The position numbers were made by a program, and so were the translations under genes. This document shows positions 8,703-16,750 of a DNA stretch of 64,000 bases, piece after piece. The stretch's first letter is position 1, and each line of letters begins with the position of its first letter. Origin of the DNA: Prevotellaceae bacterium (lineage in GTDB: Bacteria; Bacteroidota; Bacteroidia; Bacteroidales; Paludibacteraceae). The stretch is taken from contig JAISVA010000027.1 in the NCBI GenBank assembly GCA_031271815.1, forward strand, positions 124,001 to 188,000. Direction: 5' to 3'. The notes under the pieces are model-generated. The model ran no database searches, was not told the DNA's origin, and saw nothing but the letters and a program-made list of their open reading frames with translations.

Positions 8703-8738
8703 CACTAAATTTCTTCATTACTAAATTTCTTCATTCTC

Positions 8739-9020
8739 TCACTCCTCCAATTCTATTTCCACCCCAGTACCGGTTATATCCAGGCGTATGAGGCGAATGC
8801 CTTCGGCTTCCAGCTGTGTCATCACTTCGCCGCGCCAGAAGGGCGAAGGCGTTCCGTTCAGTTGCGCCACGGCGTTGCAGCCGAGAGGCGGATTTTCCTT
8901 AAACTCGCCCGGATAGGCTCGTACAATGCGCTCTGCAATATCTGCCTGCGCATGACCGATGACAAGGTCGCCGTTGCGGATCAGCAGGTCGCCGGTTTCG
9001 GTGGTTAATAAGTCGTTCAT
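8739..9020 (-). CDS. gp25-like / GPW baseplate wedge protein
   Basis: 93 residues. The pattern TTETGDLLIRNGDLVIGHAQ, AERIVRAYPGEFKENPPLG and GIRLIRLDITGTGVEIEL resembles short Bacteroidota versions of the T4 gp25 / P2 gpW lysozyme-like wedge family, which joins sheath and baseplate. It is slightly shorter than classical gpW, and there is no reason to expect lysozyme activity. Gene order (before LysM and baseplate J) supports the call. A glycosyltransferase gene is wedged between it and the large fibre gene. Confidence 0.6.
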   Translation of the reverse strand: MNDLLTTETGDLLIRNGDLVIGHAQADIAERIVRAYPGEFKENPPLGCNAVAQLNGTPSPFWRGEVMTQLEAEGIRLIRLDITGTGVEIELEE

Positions 9021-9031
9021 GTTAGTTTATT

Positions 9032-9721
9032 TTAATTTAAAAATATGTTGGGTTTCCAGCGGACGTTTAATTTCTCCCTTTCGCGTAACCTGATTTTAAA
9101 CTGTTCAAAATCGGCGTATAAGGTATCGAATCTGCCGTGAAGCCTGCATCCGTTATACAGGTCTGCCGTAAGACCCAAATGGTAGCACACGTCTCCTAAA
9201 TAGCAATCTTCCGAGCCGTGGGCTTTCTGCATCGCAACCGAAAATAATTCCGCCGGCTGTTGAAAGTCTGAAATCCGGTCAATTGCCGCCCGTTTCAAAA
9301 AGATTCCGCAGCTGAAGAAATAGTTATGGACCTGGCCGTAGAAGTCTTCGGCATAGTTATACCGGGACAGGATTTCATTCCGGGAATCCTCTTCCAGTAA
9401 AAGAAGCTCAATATCATTTCCGGATGTTTCCAGGCCGGCAAGCGAGCCGCTCGATACATACCGGTCGCCGTCTAAAAACAGCACGTCCGACAAGCTGTTT
9501 GTGAAGGAGAGGCCGGTGTTTCTTGCTCTGCTTGTCTGTCTTCCCTTCAACGTATCACAGGTTTTAACGTACTGTTCTCCAAGACTTACCAGTATTTCTT
9601 CCGAATTGTCCGTGCATCTGTCGAGTACCCACGTGCGTTGCCAGGGGTAAGAGGAAAGGGTGGCTAACATCTTTTCAATGCTTGCGCCCTCGTTCTGTCC
9701 GATAATAACTATGTCGATCAT
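9032..9721 (-). CDS. GT-A-fold glycosyltransferase (family 2-like) inside the tail operon
   Basis: 229 residues. It begins MIDIVIIGQNEGASIEKML, the nucleotide-sugar-binding strand and loop of GT2 enzymes. SRARNTGLS and a metal-binding DxD motif in LFLDGDRYVS (residues 84-86) follow. A C-terminal acceptor-side region has YNGCRLHGRFDTLYADF. No signal peptide or membrane helix is visible, so it would act in the producing cell's cytoplasm. It sits 11-12 bases from both the large fibre and the gp25-like gene, in the same direction. It could glycosylate a tail fibre or alter the producer's surface glycans. Neither donor nor acceptor can be deduced from sequence. Confidence 0.75.
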   Translation of the reverse strand: MIDIVIIGQNEGASIEKMLATLSSYPWQRTWVLDRCTDNSEEILVSLGEQYVKTCDTLKGRQTSRARNTGLSFTNSLSDVLFLDGDRYVSSGSLAGLETSGNDIELLLLEEDSRNEILSRYNYAEDFYGQVHNYFFSCGIFLKRAAIDRISDFQQPAELFSVAMQKAHGSEDCYLGDVCYHLGLTADLYNGCRLHGRFDTLYADFEQFKIRLREREKLNVRWKPNIFLN

Positions 9722-9733
9722 ACTGAAAAAACT

Positions 9734-12019
9734 TTATGGATTAACCCAGGTCGGATTTCCGTAGAGTATTTTTAATATCTGTCCTTCCTGCCCTCCTTCC
9801 GGAAGCGCACGGATAGCTGCGCCGATTCTAAAAGAAAGCGCTTCCGTTATTCCGGCGCCTGTTACCGTTGGGGATGCGCTTTCCAGGTTTACCTCTTTGT
9901 TGTTCGGATTAAAGGCGACGCGTGAAACCCAGTATCCCCCTTCTGCTCCTGCATGCATTTCAACGTCAATCCAGGTTCGAACGCCATTGACCGAAACGAT
10001 CTTAAAAAGAGCGTTCGGGTGAGCTGCCGCTCCTGTCCATTTTACTTTATCGGCATCATTTGGCTTACGGCAGTCAATCAGCAGCTCGGCAAATGAAGTG
10101 TTTACAAAAGGATCGTTAACATTAATATTGGCATAGTTTACCGCATACAAGCTGATCAGTACGGTTGTTGCTGATTGCTTGGAGGTATCGTACGGAACTC
10201 TGATAATACGTTTCTCATGAAAACCATACCCGGAGTAATCCCTTGCCGTATTTACCTTACTTTTCAGCGCATCTATAATATCCTGATTAATTCGCGCAGG
10301 GGCTTTCCACGTACCGTCATAATAAGCCATATATGTTACTTTCGTAAAATCTACGCTGCAATTGGTCGGGTTATACGTTACCCGGCAGGAAACCTGCATC
10401 TCTCTTCCTTCCGTAACACAAACATCCAGATACTCGTGTGCGCCTTCGGTTACTCTTTTGTAGTGGAAAAGACTTGTCTGAGGCTGCATTCCCGACATTA
10501 ATCCTACTTCGCAGCGAACCTCGTTTCCCGTATTATCGGCATCAAAATAGAGCTGCTCATACGTTTGCTTTCTGCTTGAATAGCTATTGGTATAACAGGT
10601 GATTACCAGTCCTTTTGCGCGTCGAAAAGCGTTTGCCGGAACCCGGATAATTCTTGTTCCCGAAGACACGGAATCCGGAGATTCTTCGTCATGGCTTTTG
10701 TTTACTTTTCCTGAGATGTCTATTGGTGCGGAAGCCGTTTGGCTGTCATCGCACAGCCTGATATACGGTATGTCGAGCTGGTTGCTCTCAGGATAGGACT
10801 GGCTGATTGCCAGTTGAGAATAGGATTCGGCGGATTCGGTGCTGCCGCCCTGTACGGCATACGTCTGGTTACTGCTGCCAAATTGCGACTGGATGCGCGT
10901 GGAGCCTACGTACCGGTTGCTTCCGGTAAAAAACATAAGGACGGAATAGGCTTTGTTCTTTTGTAAGTGCACCGTATTTTCCAGCGGATATGTCGCAAAT
11001 CCGATCTGTATTCCTGCGAATGAAATGACGCCGGTCGTTCCGATTCTTTGACCGTTTTCCATATCGTAGACGGCAATTTCGAATGAGCCGGAGGTGTGGT
11101 TTGCCAGCGGGTTAATCATTACCTTACCGGCATGCAGATCCGATTCCGGCATAATCAGCATTCCGCGGAATTCGTTGTTGTAGTTTTGTCCTCCCTGCAG
11201 CATGGCGACCGGAAAATTTTCTACGGCTGACGAATTATTGATTATGTTTCCTCCTTCTCCGGAATTGGAAATAAAATCAGGATTGACGGATAAATTCAAA
11301 TGGAAATTATCTGCATCCGGCTCGATAATCACAGAACCATTGGGAGATTGGAACACATCCCGGTTTAATTTCAGATCGGATTGGGAAACGGCGATACTTC
11401 CGTCGCTTGAATAGATTGATGTTGACTGTTCAAACTTCCTGACAAGCCAATCTCCGTCAACCACCGGAATTGCTTCCATAATAGTACCCGGCTCAACGGT
11501 GAGCGCGCTTCCTGCAATCAACCTGTCGTTATAGAGTATCATAAACCGCTGCGCCCCGGTTGGGAATGAAAAGTAATAGAGCGAATCGTAATTAGCCTCG
11601 CCTGTTGCAATAAGCGTAAAATTCCGGTGTGGAAGCGGTTCTCCGCTTTCCGTATCAATGATAAAGGACTGGTATGCTTCCAGATCCAGCTCATAGCTGC
11701 CGGAGGCAATGTCTTCTTCGGTCAGCGTGATGCGGATCGAATTTTCGTTTGAAGAAAACTGACTGACCAGCTCATTGATCGTGTCGGTCACGTTGTTTTG
11801 CAGTTCCGCGAACCGGTTGTTTACCTCCTGCGTCAGCTGCGTGAATGCCTGCGTATCGCCTTTCCCGTTGAGCGTGGCGTTGAGGTTTTCGATGCTCGAC
11901 ATCGGGATTTTCTCCTCTTTGTGCCAAAAGCTGTCCCAGGTATCCCAGAATTGTCCTTCGGTGGGCTTCAGCCCTTTGCGGAACCATGCTTTTAGTTGTG
12001 ATAGGGGTTGTAGTGCCAT
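9734..12019 (-). CDS. Large tail fibre / receptor-binding protein 2
   Basis: 761 residues. The N-terminal anchor (about 1-55) is nearly identical to the fibre at 4738-5934, followed by a heptad-like stalk to about residue 85. A small beta domain (about 95-205) comes next. A beta-sandwich-like region (about 265-425, FEIAVYDMENGQRIGTTGV) resembles the small receptor-binding protein at 4023-4727. Two related C-terminal repeats (about 450-585 and 600-730) each contain KRIIRVP- or RIIRVP-like starts and MAYYDG- or VNGVRTW-like segments. No catalytic motif is recognised. Repeated beta modules suggest a long glycan-binding fibre. The gene order spike / fibre 2 / GT / gp25 is unusual, because fibres normally follow gpI. 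Confidence 0.65.
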   Translation of the reverse strand: MALQPLSQLKAWFRKGLKPTEGQFWDTWDSFWHKEEKIPMSSIENLNATLNGKGDTQAFTQLTQEVNNRFAELQNNVTDTINELVSQFSSNENSIRITLTEEDIASGSYELDLEAYQSFIIDTESGEPLPHRNFTLIATGEANYDSLYYFSFPTGAQRFMILYNDRLIAGSALTVEPGTIMEAIPVVDGDWLVRKFEQSTSIYSSDGSIAVSQSDLKLNRDVFQSPNGSVIIEPDADNFHLNLSVNPDFISNSGEGGNIINNSSAVENFPVAMLQGGQNYNNEFRGMLIMPESDLHAGKVMINPLANHTSGSFEIAVYDMENGQRIGTTGVISFAGIQIGFATYPLENTVHLQKNKAYSVLMFFTGSNRYVGSTRIQSQFGSSNQTYAVQGGSTESAESYSQLAISQSYPESNQLDIPYIRLCDDSQTASAPIDISGKVNKSHDEESPDSVSSGTRIIRVPANAFRRAKGLVITCYTNSYSSRKQTYEQLYFDADNTGNEVRCEVGLMSGMQPQTSLFHYKRVTEGAHEYLDVCVTEGREMQVSCRVTYNPTNCSVDFTKVTYMAYYDGTWKAPARINQDIIDALKSKVNTARDYSGYGFHEKRIIRVPYDTSKQSATTVLISLYAVNYANINVNDPFVNTSFAELLIDCRKPNDADKVKWTGAAAHPNALFKIVSVNGVRTWIDVEMHAGAEGGYWVSRVAFNPNNKEVNLESASPTVTGAGITEALSFRIGAAIRALPEGGQEGQILKILYGNPTWVNP

Positions 12020-12056
12020 GTTGTAAGTTGCTTTTTATAGGGTTAATAATTTATTT

Positions 12057-12611
12057 TCAATGGGTTATTTTTGTGTTTTCAAAAAATGTTTTTTCGCTTA
12101 ATGGACTTATGGTTCCACTTGCCCAAGTTGTAACAGCCAATTTTAATGCTGCACCACCGTCGTTTGGTACAGTAACCCAAGACGAGAAAACGTTTTTTAA
12201 ATTGTTAATTTCGGTTTCCAATGCGCTTATTTTATCGGCTACCTTTTCGCTCAACACAAGTCCGCCATTCTCGCCGCTATTGAACGTAATTGTATTGGCA
12301 GCGTTCACTTCGACATGATCAGTCACGTTCAGTATTATTTTTTCGATTTCCGAAAACTGGCTGACGAAGTATTTATTGCTGTCGATTTTGGTTACCAATA
12401 CGGCGCTGCAGGTTTTGGGGACAATCACCAGTCCGTCACTTGCCTTTATGGTGGCGTTGAGCCGCACTCTTTTGATCTCCTTTCCATCGATAATGCGTTT
12501 TACATCACAGGTTACCCCATCTACTGCAGTTATGATACATATATGCGAGTCCTGATTGGGTTCGCCGATGATTCCGCGCATTAATTTTCTGCATTCATTT
12601 ATATTGCTCAT
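12057..12611 (-). CDS. Baseplate spike protein (gpV / VgrG-gp5-like)
   Basis: 184 residues from the ATG at 12611, 16 bases after the hub gene stop; an upstream ATG at 12644 would overlap the hub. The start MSNINECRKLMRGIIGEPNQ and the following beta-rich segment (DGVTCDVKRIIDGKEIKRVR, VIVPKTCSAVLVTK) look like the OB-fold of P2 gpV-type spikes. A middle portion (VNAANTITFNSGENGGLVLS) fits a short beta-helix. The C-terminal helix and tail could carry the tip. Its position directly after the hub gene supports the call. No separate PAAR tip gene was found. Confidence 0.6.
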   Translation of the reverse strand: MSNINECRKLMRGIIGEPNQDSHICIITAVDGVTCDVKRIIDGKEIKRVRLNATIKASDGLVIVPKTCSAVLVTKIDSNKYFVSQFSEIEKIILNVTDHVEVNAANTITFNSGENGGLVLSEKVADKISALETEINNLKNVFSSWVTVPNDGGAALKLAVTTWASGTISPLSEKTFFENTKITH

Positions 12612-12627
12612 GATTTTTTTTATGTTT

Positions 12628-13683
12628 TTATGACTGAATTTCACGTCCTAGTGTAATGATTTGCCGGTATCCGCCTTTATCATCCTTGGTGGGTACGCCG
12701 AATTTGTAATTAACCTCTTCGACGATAAACCGCTTGTTATTCCATTCTTTCCCTTCGCCCCTCATCGTTACGATTTCGCCCTTGCGGACAAAGGGAATGC
12801 CAAAGGCGGTGAAAGTTCCGGTCATGCGGGCGGCATTCTTGTTTTCGGCTATTTTATCAATGTATTTTTGTAAATCCTCCGGTGTTTTACATTCGTTACA
12901 CTCCAACTTTTCCTCGGTATAGCCATTTTTTACAAACTTTATTTTATCTCCATCATACGTAGGTGCATAAATCTGTGCTTCTTCCCAACCTTGCTCAGGC
13001 GAATATGCCCGCAATACTTCAAAATTATCCAGCAAGGAAACAGCACATACGCAATTTTTTTTATCTTCAGATTTCTCATACTTTAATTTGTCGAAAATCA
13101 TGTTGCGCGAGAGATCGAATACGGTCGCTTTCCTGTCCGTATCCGGCATACCTTCCTCTATGGCATAAAAAGCACCTTCCTTGAAATAGAATTTCAGATA
13201 GGGGTATTTTTCCTTTATAAGGTTAAGAACCTGTGACATCTTCATTTCTTTTTCTATGTTTATGCCGGGGAAAAATAGTTCGTTGTCATTGACATCTTTG
13301 ATATATTCTTCGAGGAACTTTTTTAGATCATCTTTTTCAATATTTCTTCCTGAAACATCTTGATTTTTTAACGAATACATCTCGTTTTCGCAAGAGAGTT
13401 CAAGCAGCGTCTCGTTGTTTTTTATACCGGTTAAATAGCCGGTAAACACAGGTTGAAGTCCGTGCTCCTCGTAGCCTATTTCAATGCTTACTCTGCCTTC
13501 TTTTTTCTTTAAAGAGCTTTCCAGCAATTTTCCTTTCCTGTGCATCTTGGCGGGTACTTTTATGACAGCTGTATCCGTCAAATCACTTCTGGATGTTTTT
13601 ATTTCAATGTCATTTACATAATCGAACTCGATATTTTTATTATCTTCGCCATCAATTTTTATTTTGCATTTTAAATTTAGCAT
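12628..13683 (-). CDS. Baseplate hub protein (P2 gpD / T4 gp27-like, late control D family)
   Basis: 351 residues. Features include an N-terminal beta domain with DYVNDIEIKTSRSDLTDTAV, a linker VFTGYLTGIKNNETLLELSC typical of gpD-type hubs, and a C-terminal beta barrel ending GGYRQIITLGREIQS. The hub forms the trimeric base under the tube and holds the spike. It overlaps nothing on its own strand, but its start codon lies two bases from the start of an oppositely oriented secreted-protein gene, so that gene's ribosome-binding region lies within hub coding sequence. Confidence 0.65.
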   Translation of the reverse strand: MLNLKCKIKIDGEDNKNIEFDYVNDIEIKTSRSDLTDTAVIKVPAKMHRKGKLLESSLKKKEGRVSIEIGYEEHGLQPVFTGYLTGIKNNETLLELSCENEMYSLKNQDVSGRNIEKDDLKKFLEEYIKDVNDNELFFPGINIEKEMKMSQVLNLIKEKYPYLKFYFKEGAFYAIEEGMPDTDRKATVFDLSRNMIFDKLKYEKSEDKKNCVCAVSLLDNFEVLRAYSPEQGWEEAQIYAPTYDGDKIKFVKNGYTEEKLECNECKTPEDLQKYIDKIAENKNAARMTGTFTAFGIPFVRKGEIVTMRGEGKEWNNKRFIVEEVNYKFGVPTKDDKGGYRQIITLGREIQS

Positions 13684-13685
13684 AT

Positions 13686-14426
13686 ATGAAAAATTTAATT
13701 TTTATAATATTTATAATACCGTTTACGCTTGTTGCAGCTCAAGATGTACGTCAATTTACACCATATTATTGGACATATTTGGTCGAAAAAGACGGTTCTC
13801 TGTCAATGAAAAATTCTCCTCTTCGTGTTCATTTCAAATGCGACACCGTACTTGCAGATGGCGGGCATAGCCGAATTTATTTATCAGATTTTTCTTGTTA
13901 TGGACATTCTCCTAATAAATGGAGTTATGTTCGCCTTCCTGATGGTGTTAAACTATTACTTCCTTGTTTCGCCGAATATCATTACCCCACCGGAATGAAG
14001 CCCGGCCTATATAACCTTATTCCGGATCTGGTCAAAGTAGTAGGCACGAATGAAGATGGTGATCCTATTGTTGAAACCAAACATTATTATGCCTCATGGG
14101 AAGAACAAGAAACTAAACCGGAACCCGAGCCGAAAGAAGAACCTGAACCCAAGACAACCTCAAACTCCAATCCCTGCACCCTTCAGGTGGGCGGCAAAAC
14201 CATACCGCTGTATGGAACGGTAGAAGTCGTGTCTTCCGGTGCCGACTTCAAGATAGAGATAGTATCTTCCGGTGCTGATTTGAAAGTTGAAAGAGTAAGT
14301 TCCGGGGCTATATACTGCGGAAAATGGGAGTTCGTATCTTCCGGTGCCGATTTCAAAGTAGAGATAGTATCTTCCGGTGCCGACTTGAAAGTGGAATTTG
14401 TCACCAGTGGTGCGGGAATGCGCTAA
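13686..14426 (+). CDS. Secreted protein with VSSGAD repeats (DUF6150-like), antisense inside the tail operon
   Basis: 246 residues from the ATG at 13686; an upstream in-frame ATG at 13593 lacks a signal peptide and would lie inside the hub gene. The start MKNLIFIIFIIPFTLVAAQ is a clear signal peptide. A globular region (about 20-140) and a Pro/Glu linker (EPEPKEEPEPK) follow. The C-terminus has five or six repeats of the type V-S-S-G-A-D-(F/L)-K-V-E, interrupted by GKWEF. This rhythm matches Bacteroidota proteins grouped as DUF6150. It starts 2 bases from the hub gene and its stop overlaps the next minus-strand gene by 3 bases. It looks like a passenger gene; function unknown. Confidence 0.7.
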   Translation: MKNLIFIIFIIPFTLVAAQDVRQFTPYYWTYLVEKDGSLSMKNSPLRVHFKCDTVLADGGHSRIYLSDFSCYGHSPNKWSYVRLPDGVKLLLPCFAEYHYPTGMKPGLYNLIPDLVKVVGTNEDGDPIVETKHYYASWEEQETKPEPEPKEEPEPKTTSNSNPCTLQVGGKTIPLYGTVEVVSSGADFKIEIVSSGADLKVERVSSGAIYCGKWEFVSSGADFKVEIVSSGADLKVEFVTSGAGMR

Positions 14427-15013
14427 TCGCCTACTTTAAAACTGTAATCCCTATCGCTTACAAAGTTCAATGTAAAAGGCATTACATTAAACGCTTTCAA
14501 TTCACTTTGCTTGAAATCAGCTGTCTTCAAAGCCAGTTTAGTAATACCAAAAGCATACAGGTACACGCTTGCCACATTGATGCTTCTTGCCTCATTCAGA
14601 ATTTGATTGAGCAGGACTAAATCCTGGTACGGAAACCTGTCCCGTTCGCTCATCAGGCTGCCTGAAATTTTAACAATATAATCGTCCGCCTGTATGCGCT
14701 CCTTCACTTTTCCGCCACGACTTACCAATGCCGTCTCGACAAGCGTATGCTGTTTTGTCACGTCAATCTTTGCATCAATAAACTCAATCAGTACTCCTCT
14801 ATTGGTACATAATACGACATTGTTTTCGTTTAGTCCGCCATCGGCACGCAATTGATCGGTAAAATCATCGAGCCTGTCCAAGGCAGGAGATATGAGACCA
14901 TCGTATATTTTTGTACGAATGGTGCTACCAACTTCTTTAGCGACTTTCAGTGCATTGTATTCCAATTCTTTTGCCGCATGTTTGGGTATGTGTATGTTTA
15001 TCAAAGAACTCAT
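14423..15013 (-). CDS. Conserved phage-tail protein of unknown role (DUF6046-like)
   Basis: 196 residues, located between tape measure and hub. Central segments such as RIQADDYIVKISGSLMSE and YQDLVLLNQILNEARSINVA, with a C-terminal AFNVMPFTLNFVSDRDYSF, suggest a mixed alpha/beta protein. The similar position in Bacteroidota phages is occupied by a DUF6046 protein; I cannot confirm membership. The location suggests a tube-baseplate adaptor near the tape measure C-terminus. No signal peptide or membrane helix is present. Confidence 0.5.
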   Translation of the reverse strand: MSSLINIHIPKHAAKELEYNALKVAKEVGSTIRTKIYDGLISPALDRLDDFTDQLRADGGLNENNVVLCTNRGVLIEFIDAKIDVTKQHTLVETALVSRGGKVKERIQADDYIVKISGSLMSERDRFPYQDLVLLNQILNEARSINVASVYLYAFGITKLALKTADFKQSELKAFNVMPFTLNFVSDRDYSFKVGD

Positions 15014-15037
15014 TTTTATTCAATTGTTAATTAGTAA

Positions 15038-16156
15038 TTATACAGTTGCGTAGTTTACATCGCTTAAAATCTGCTGCAAGGCGCCTGAGAGCTTTTCCAT
15101 AAAGTCGCTTGCGCTTTCAGGGCTTTCGTTCGTACCGTTAAAATGATTGTCTACCTGCCGGATGAGTCCGTCATTGATGGTGATGTTGTAATTCTTTACC
15201 TGCCTGCCGCTTGCAGAGATGCTTTCGGCGGCGTTTTCCATTGCCGTAATCATTTGTGTAAACGAATTGCCTGCCGCTGTTTTGCCGCTTTGGTATTTTA
15301 GCATATCATCAACGTTCGTATTCGAAGACTCATTATGCAATTGTTGAGCGGAGTTTTTTTTCTGTATTCTTTCGCCATACAGCTCCATCTGCTTTTCCGG
15401 ATGGAGCTGCTCTGTCAGCATCTGATTTTTGGTTATTTTTTTCTCAACCGGAACTTCCGCCAATTGTTGCAGTTTTGGTATCCCTTTTCCCTGAAAACCG
15501 GTAATTTTGCTTTTCGTAGTGTCAATCCGATCTGCTATCAGGTTCAAATAACCGCTGTTTTTGACTATTTTTGGCGATAAGTCAATCATCTTTTCGATGC
15601 TGTTTTTAAAAACAGCTCGCCCGGTTGTCTCATTTTCCGGATTAATCAGCCAGCTGCGAAACAGATTTACGCTTTCGCTTTTTAGCCTGGCAGCAGGTTT
15701 GCCATACATAGCCGCTGCCTGTTCAACCGGCTCAACGCTTGCGGCAGTCAAGCTGCCGTTTTTTTTCAAGTCCGGAGCCGGGACATACCCGGTTGCCCGC
15801 TGTTTATTTCCGTCGGGCAATATCTCCGGAAATTGAAAAAGCATTTTCCCTGCAAGGCTGGAATACTCCCGCATGCGGCTGCGGGATGTGCTGCCGTCAG
15901 CGGTTCCGGGCATTATATTGCCCGGATTTACCGGCGGGGCAGGCTTGCCGGCATCTTTACAGATGCGCGACAATTGCTCCATGCTTTCGGCAGATGCTGC
16001 CAGTTTATCCAGAAAAGACGTTGCCGTTTTCCGGATGGTTTTCTGCCATAATCCTGCTTCCTGCACTGCTCCACCGAACCTGCCGGCTATTTTTTCCAGC
16101 CTGTCTAATCTCGACAGTGCCGGAATTTGAGAAGAAACATCGTTGTTACTTGTCAT
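15038..16156 (-). CDS. Short tape-measure protein
   Basis: 372 residues, helical and low in hydrophobic membrane segments. Position after the tail chaperones and before hub genes is diagnostic for the tape measure, which sets tail length. Helical repeats (LDRLEKIAGRFGG, FLDKLAASAESMEQLSRI) and Gln/Asn/Lys-rich disordered parts fit. Using the usual 0.15 nm per residue, the tail would be about 55 nm, shorter than R-type pyocins. No transmembrane or peptidase domain is visible. The call rests on gene order and helical composition rather than recognised homology. Confidence 0.6.
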   Translation of the reverse strand: MTSNNDVSSQIPALSRLDRLEKIAGRFGGAVQEAGLWQKTIRKTATSFLDKLAASAESMEQLSRICKDAGKPAPPVNPGNIMPGTADGSTSRSRMREYSSLAGKMLFQFPEILPDGNKQRATGYVPAPDLKKNGSLTAASVEPVEQAAAMYGKPAARLKSESVNLFRSWLINPENETTGRAVFKNSIEKMIDLSPKIVKNSGYLNLIADRIDTTKSKITGFQGKGIPKLQQLAEVPVEKKITKNQMLTEQLHPEKQMELYGERIQKKNSAQQLHNESSNTNVDDMLKYQSGKTAAGNSFTQMITAMENAAESISASGRQVKNYNITINDGLIRQVDNHFNGTNESPESASDFMEKLSGALQQILSDVNYATV

Positions 16157-16193
16157 ATTTATTCATTGTTAATCAAATTAATCGGACTTGCCG

Positions 16194-16352
16194 CTACGCT
16201 TTGACCGTGACATCCTTTTCCCGACCTCTTACAAACAGGATGTCATTGAATGCTTCGGCTAACTGCCTGAGAGTCATTTTCTCGAGCACTTCGGGCGTGT
16301 AGTTCAAATAGTACCGCACGTAAGCCTGCATCAGTCGCCGCTGATAACTCAT
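16194..16352 (-). CDS. Tail assembly chaperone second frame (E'-like), possibly a -1 frameshift product
   Basis: From an ATG at 16352 this encodes 52 residues (MSYQRRLMQAYVRYYLNY..., ending VTVKA). The frame is open further upstream to about 16521, and the extra residues KIQKPDITPSRYEQEWHVL look coding, although no ATG, GTG or good start lies there. That extension lies in the -1 frame relative to the upstream chaperone gene ending at 16427. In long-tailed phages the gene pair between tube and tape measure is classically joined by a -1 frameshift (lambda G/GT, P2 E/E'). I found no canonical slippery heptamer in the overlap, so translational coupling from the internal ATG remains possible. Confidence 0.55.
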   Translation of the reverse strand: MSYQRRLMQAYVRYYLNYTPEVLEKMTLRQLAEAFNDILFVRGREKDVTVKA

Positions 16353-16426
16353 CGCCTTAGCCAAAACATGCCATTCCTGTTCGTACCTGGAGGGCGTTAT
16401 GTCGGGCTTTTGTATTTTGCTAAGGC

Positions 16427-16747
16427 TTACAACTCCACCATTTCGCCTGCAACCACCTCTATCAGCTCGTTGCCCCAGTCGGCAATGTCGAGCCTGTACC
16501 TGTCTTCTTTGATCAGCTCCTCATCACCGCCCAGCCAGCAATTTTCAACTAAATTAAGGCTGAATTTCAGCGTCGATCCTCTGCTCATCATGCGGCAGGT
16601 ATCAATCGTATTGATGTCTGCCACCCGGAATACGGCAATTTTTCCGTCCGACCCATACCCTTTGATTGCTCCATGAAGTTTTTTCCACTCTTCGAGTTGC
16701 GCTCCGAAACGAGCCTTAATCGCGTCTTGAATTTCTTGAGTTGTCAT
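16427..16747 (-). CDS. Tail assembly chaperone (E/G-like)
   Basis: 106 residues, 4 bases after the tube gene. It contains a DGKIAVFRVADINTIDTCRM stretch and an acidic C-terminus (DWGNELIEVVAGEMVEL). Gene position between tail tube and tape measure, plus a following short frame in -1 register, fits the tail assembly chaperone that coats the tape measure during tube polymerisation. I see no catalytic motif. The identity is inferred from context. Confidence 0.55.
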   Translation of the reverse strand: MTTQEIQDAIKARFGAQLEEWKKLHGAIKGYGSDGKIAVFRVADINTIDTCRMMSRGSTLKFSLNLVENCWLGGDEELIKEDRYRLDIADWGNELIEVVAGEMVEL

Positions 16748-16750
16748 GGC

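Noticed and set aside
4738..12019. Diversity-generating retroelement acting on fibres
   Set aside because: No reverse transcriptase and no template/variable repeat pair was found.
14183..14404. Small minus-strand frame opposite the VSSGAD repeats
   Set aside because: It is a mirror of the repeats (APEDT-type repeats) and has no other coding sign.
16427..16521. Canonical slippery heptamer for tail chaperone frameshift
   Set aside because: No X XXY YYZ sequence in the correct frame was found, so only the -1 register is reported.
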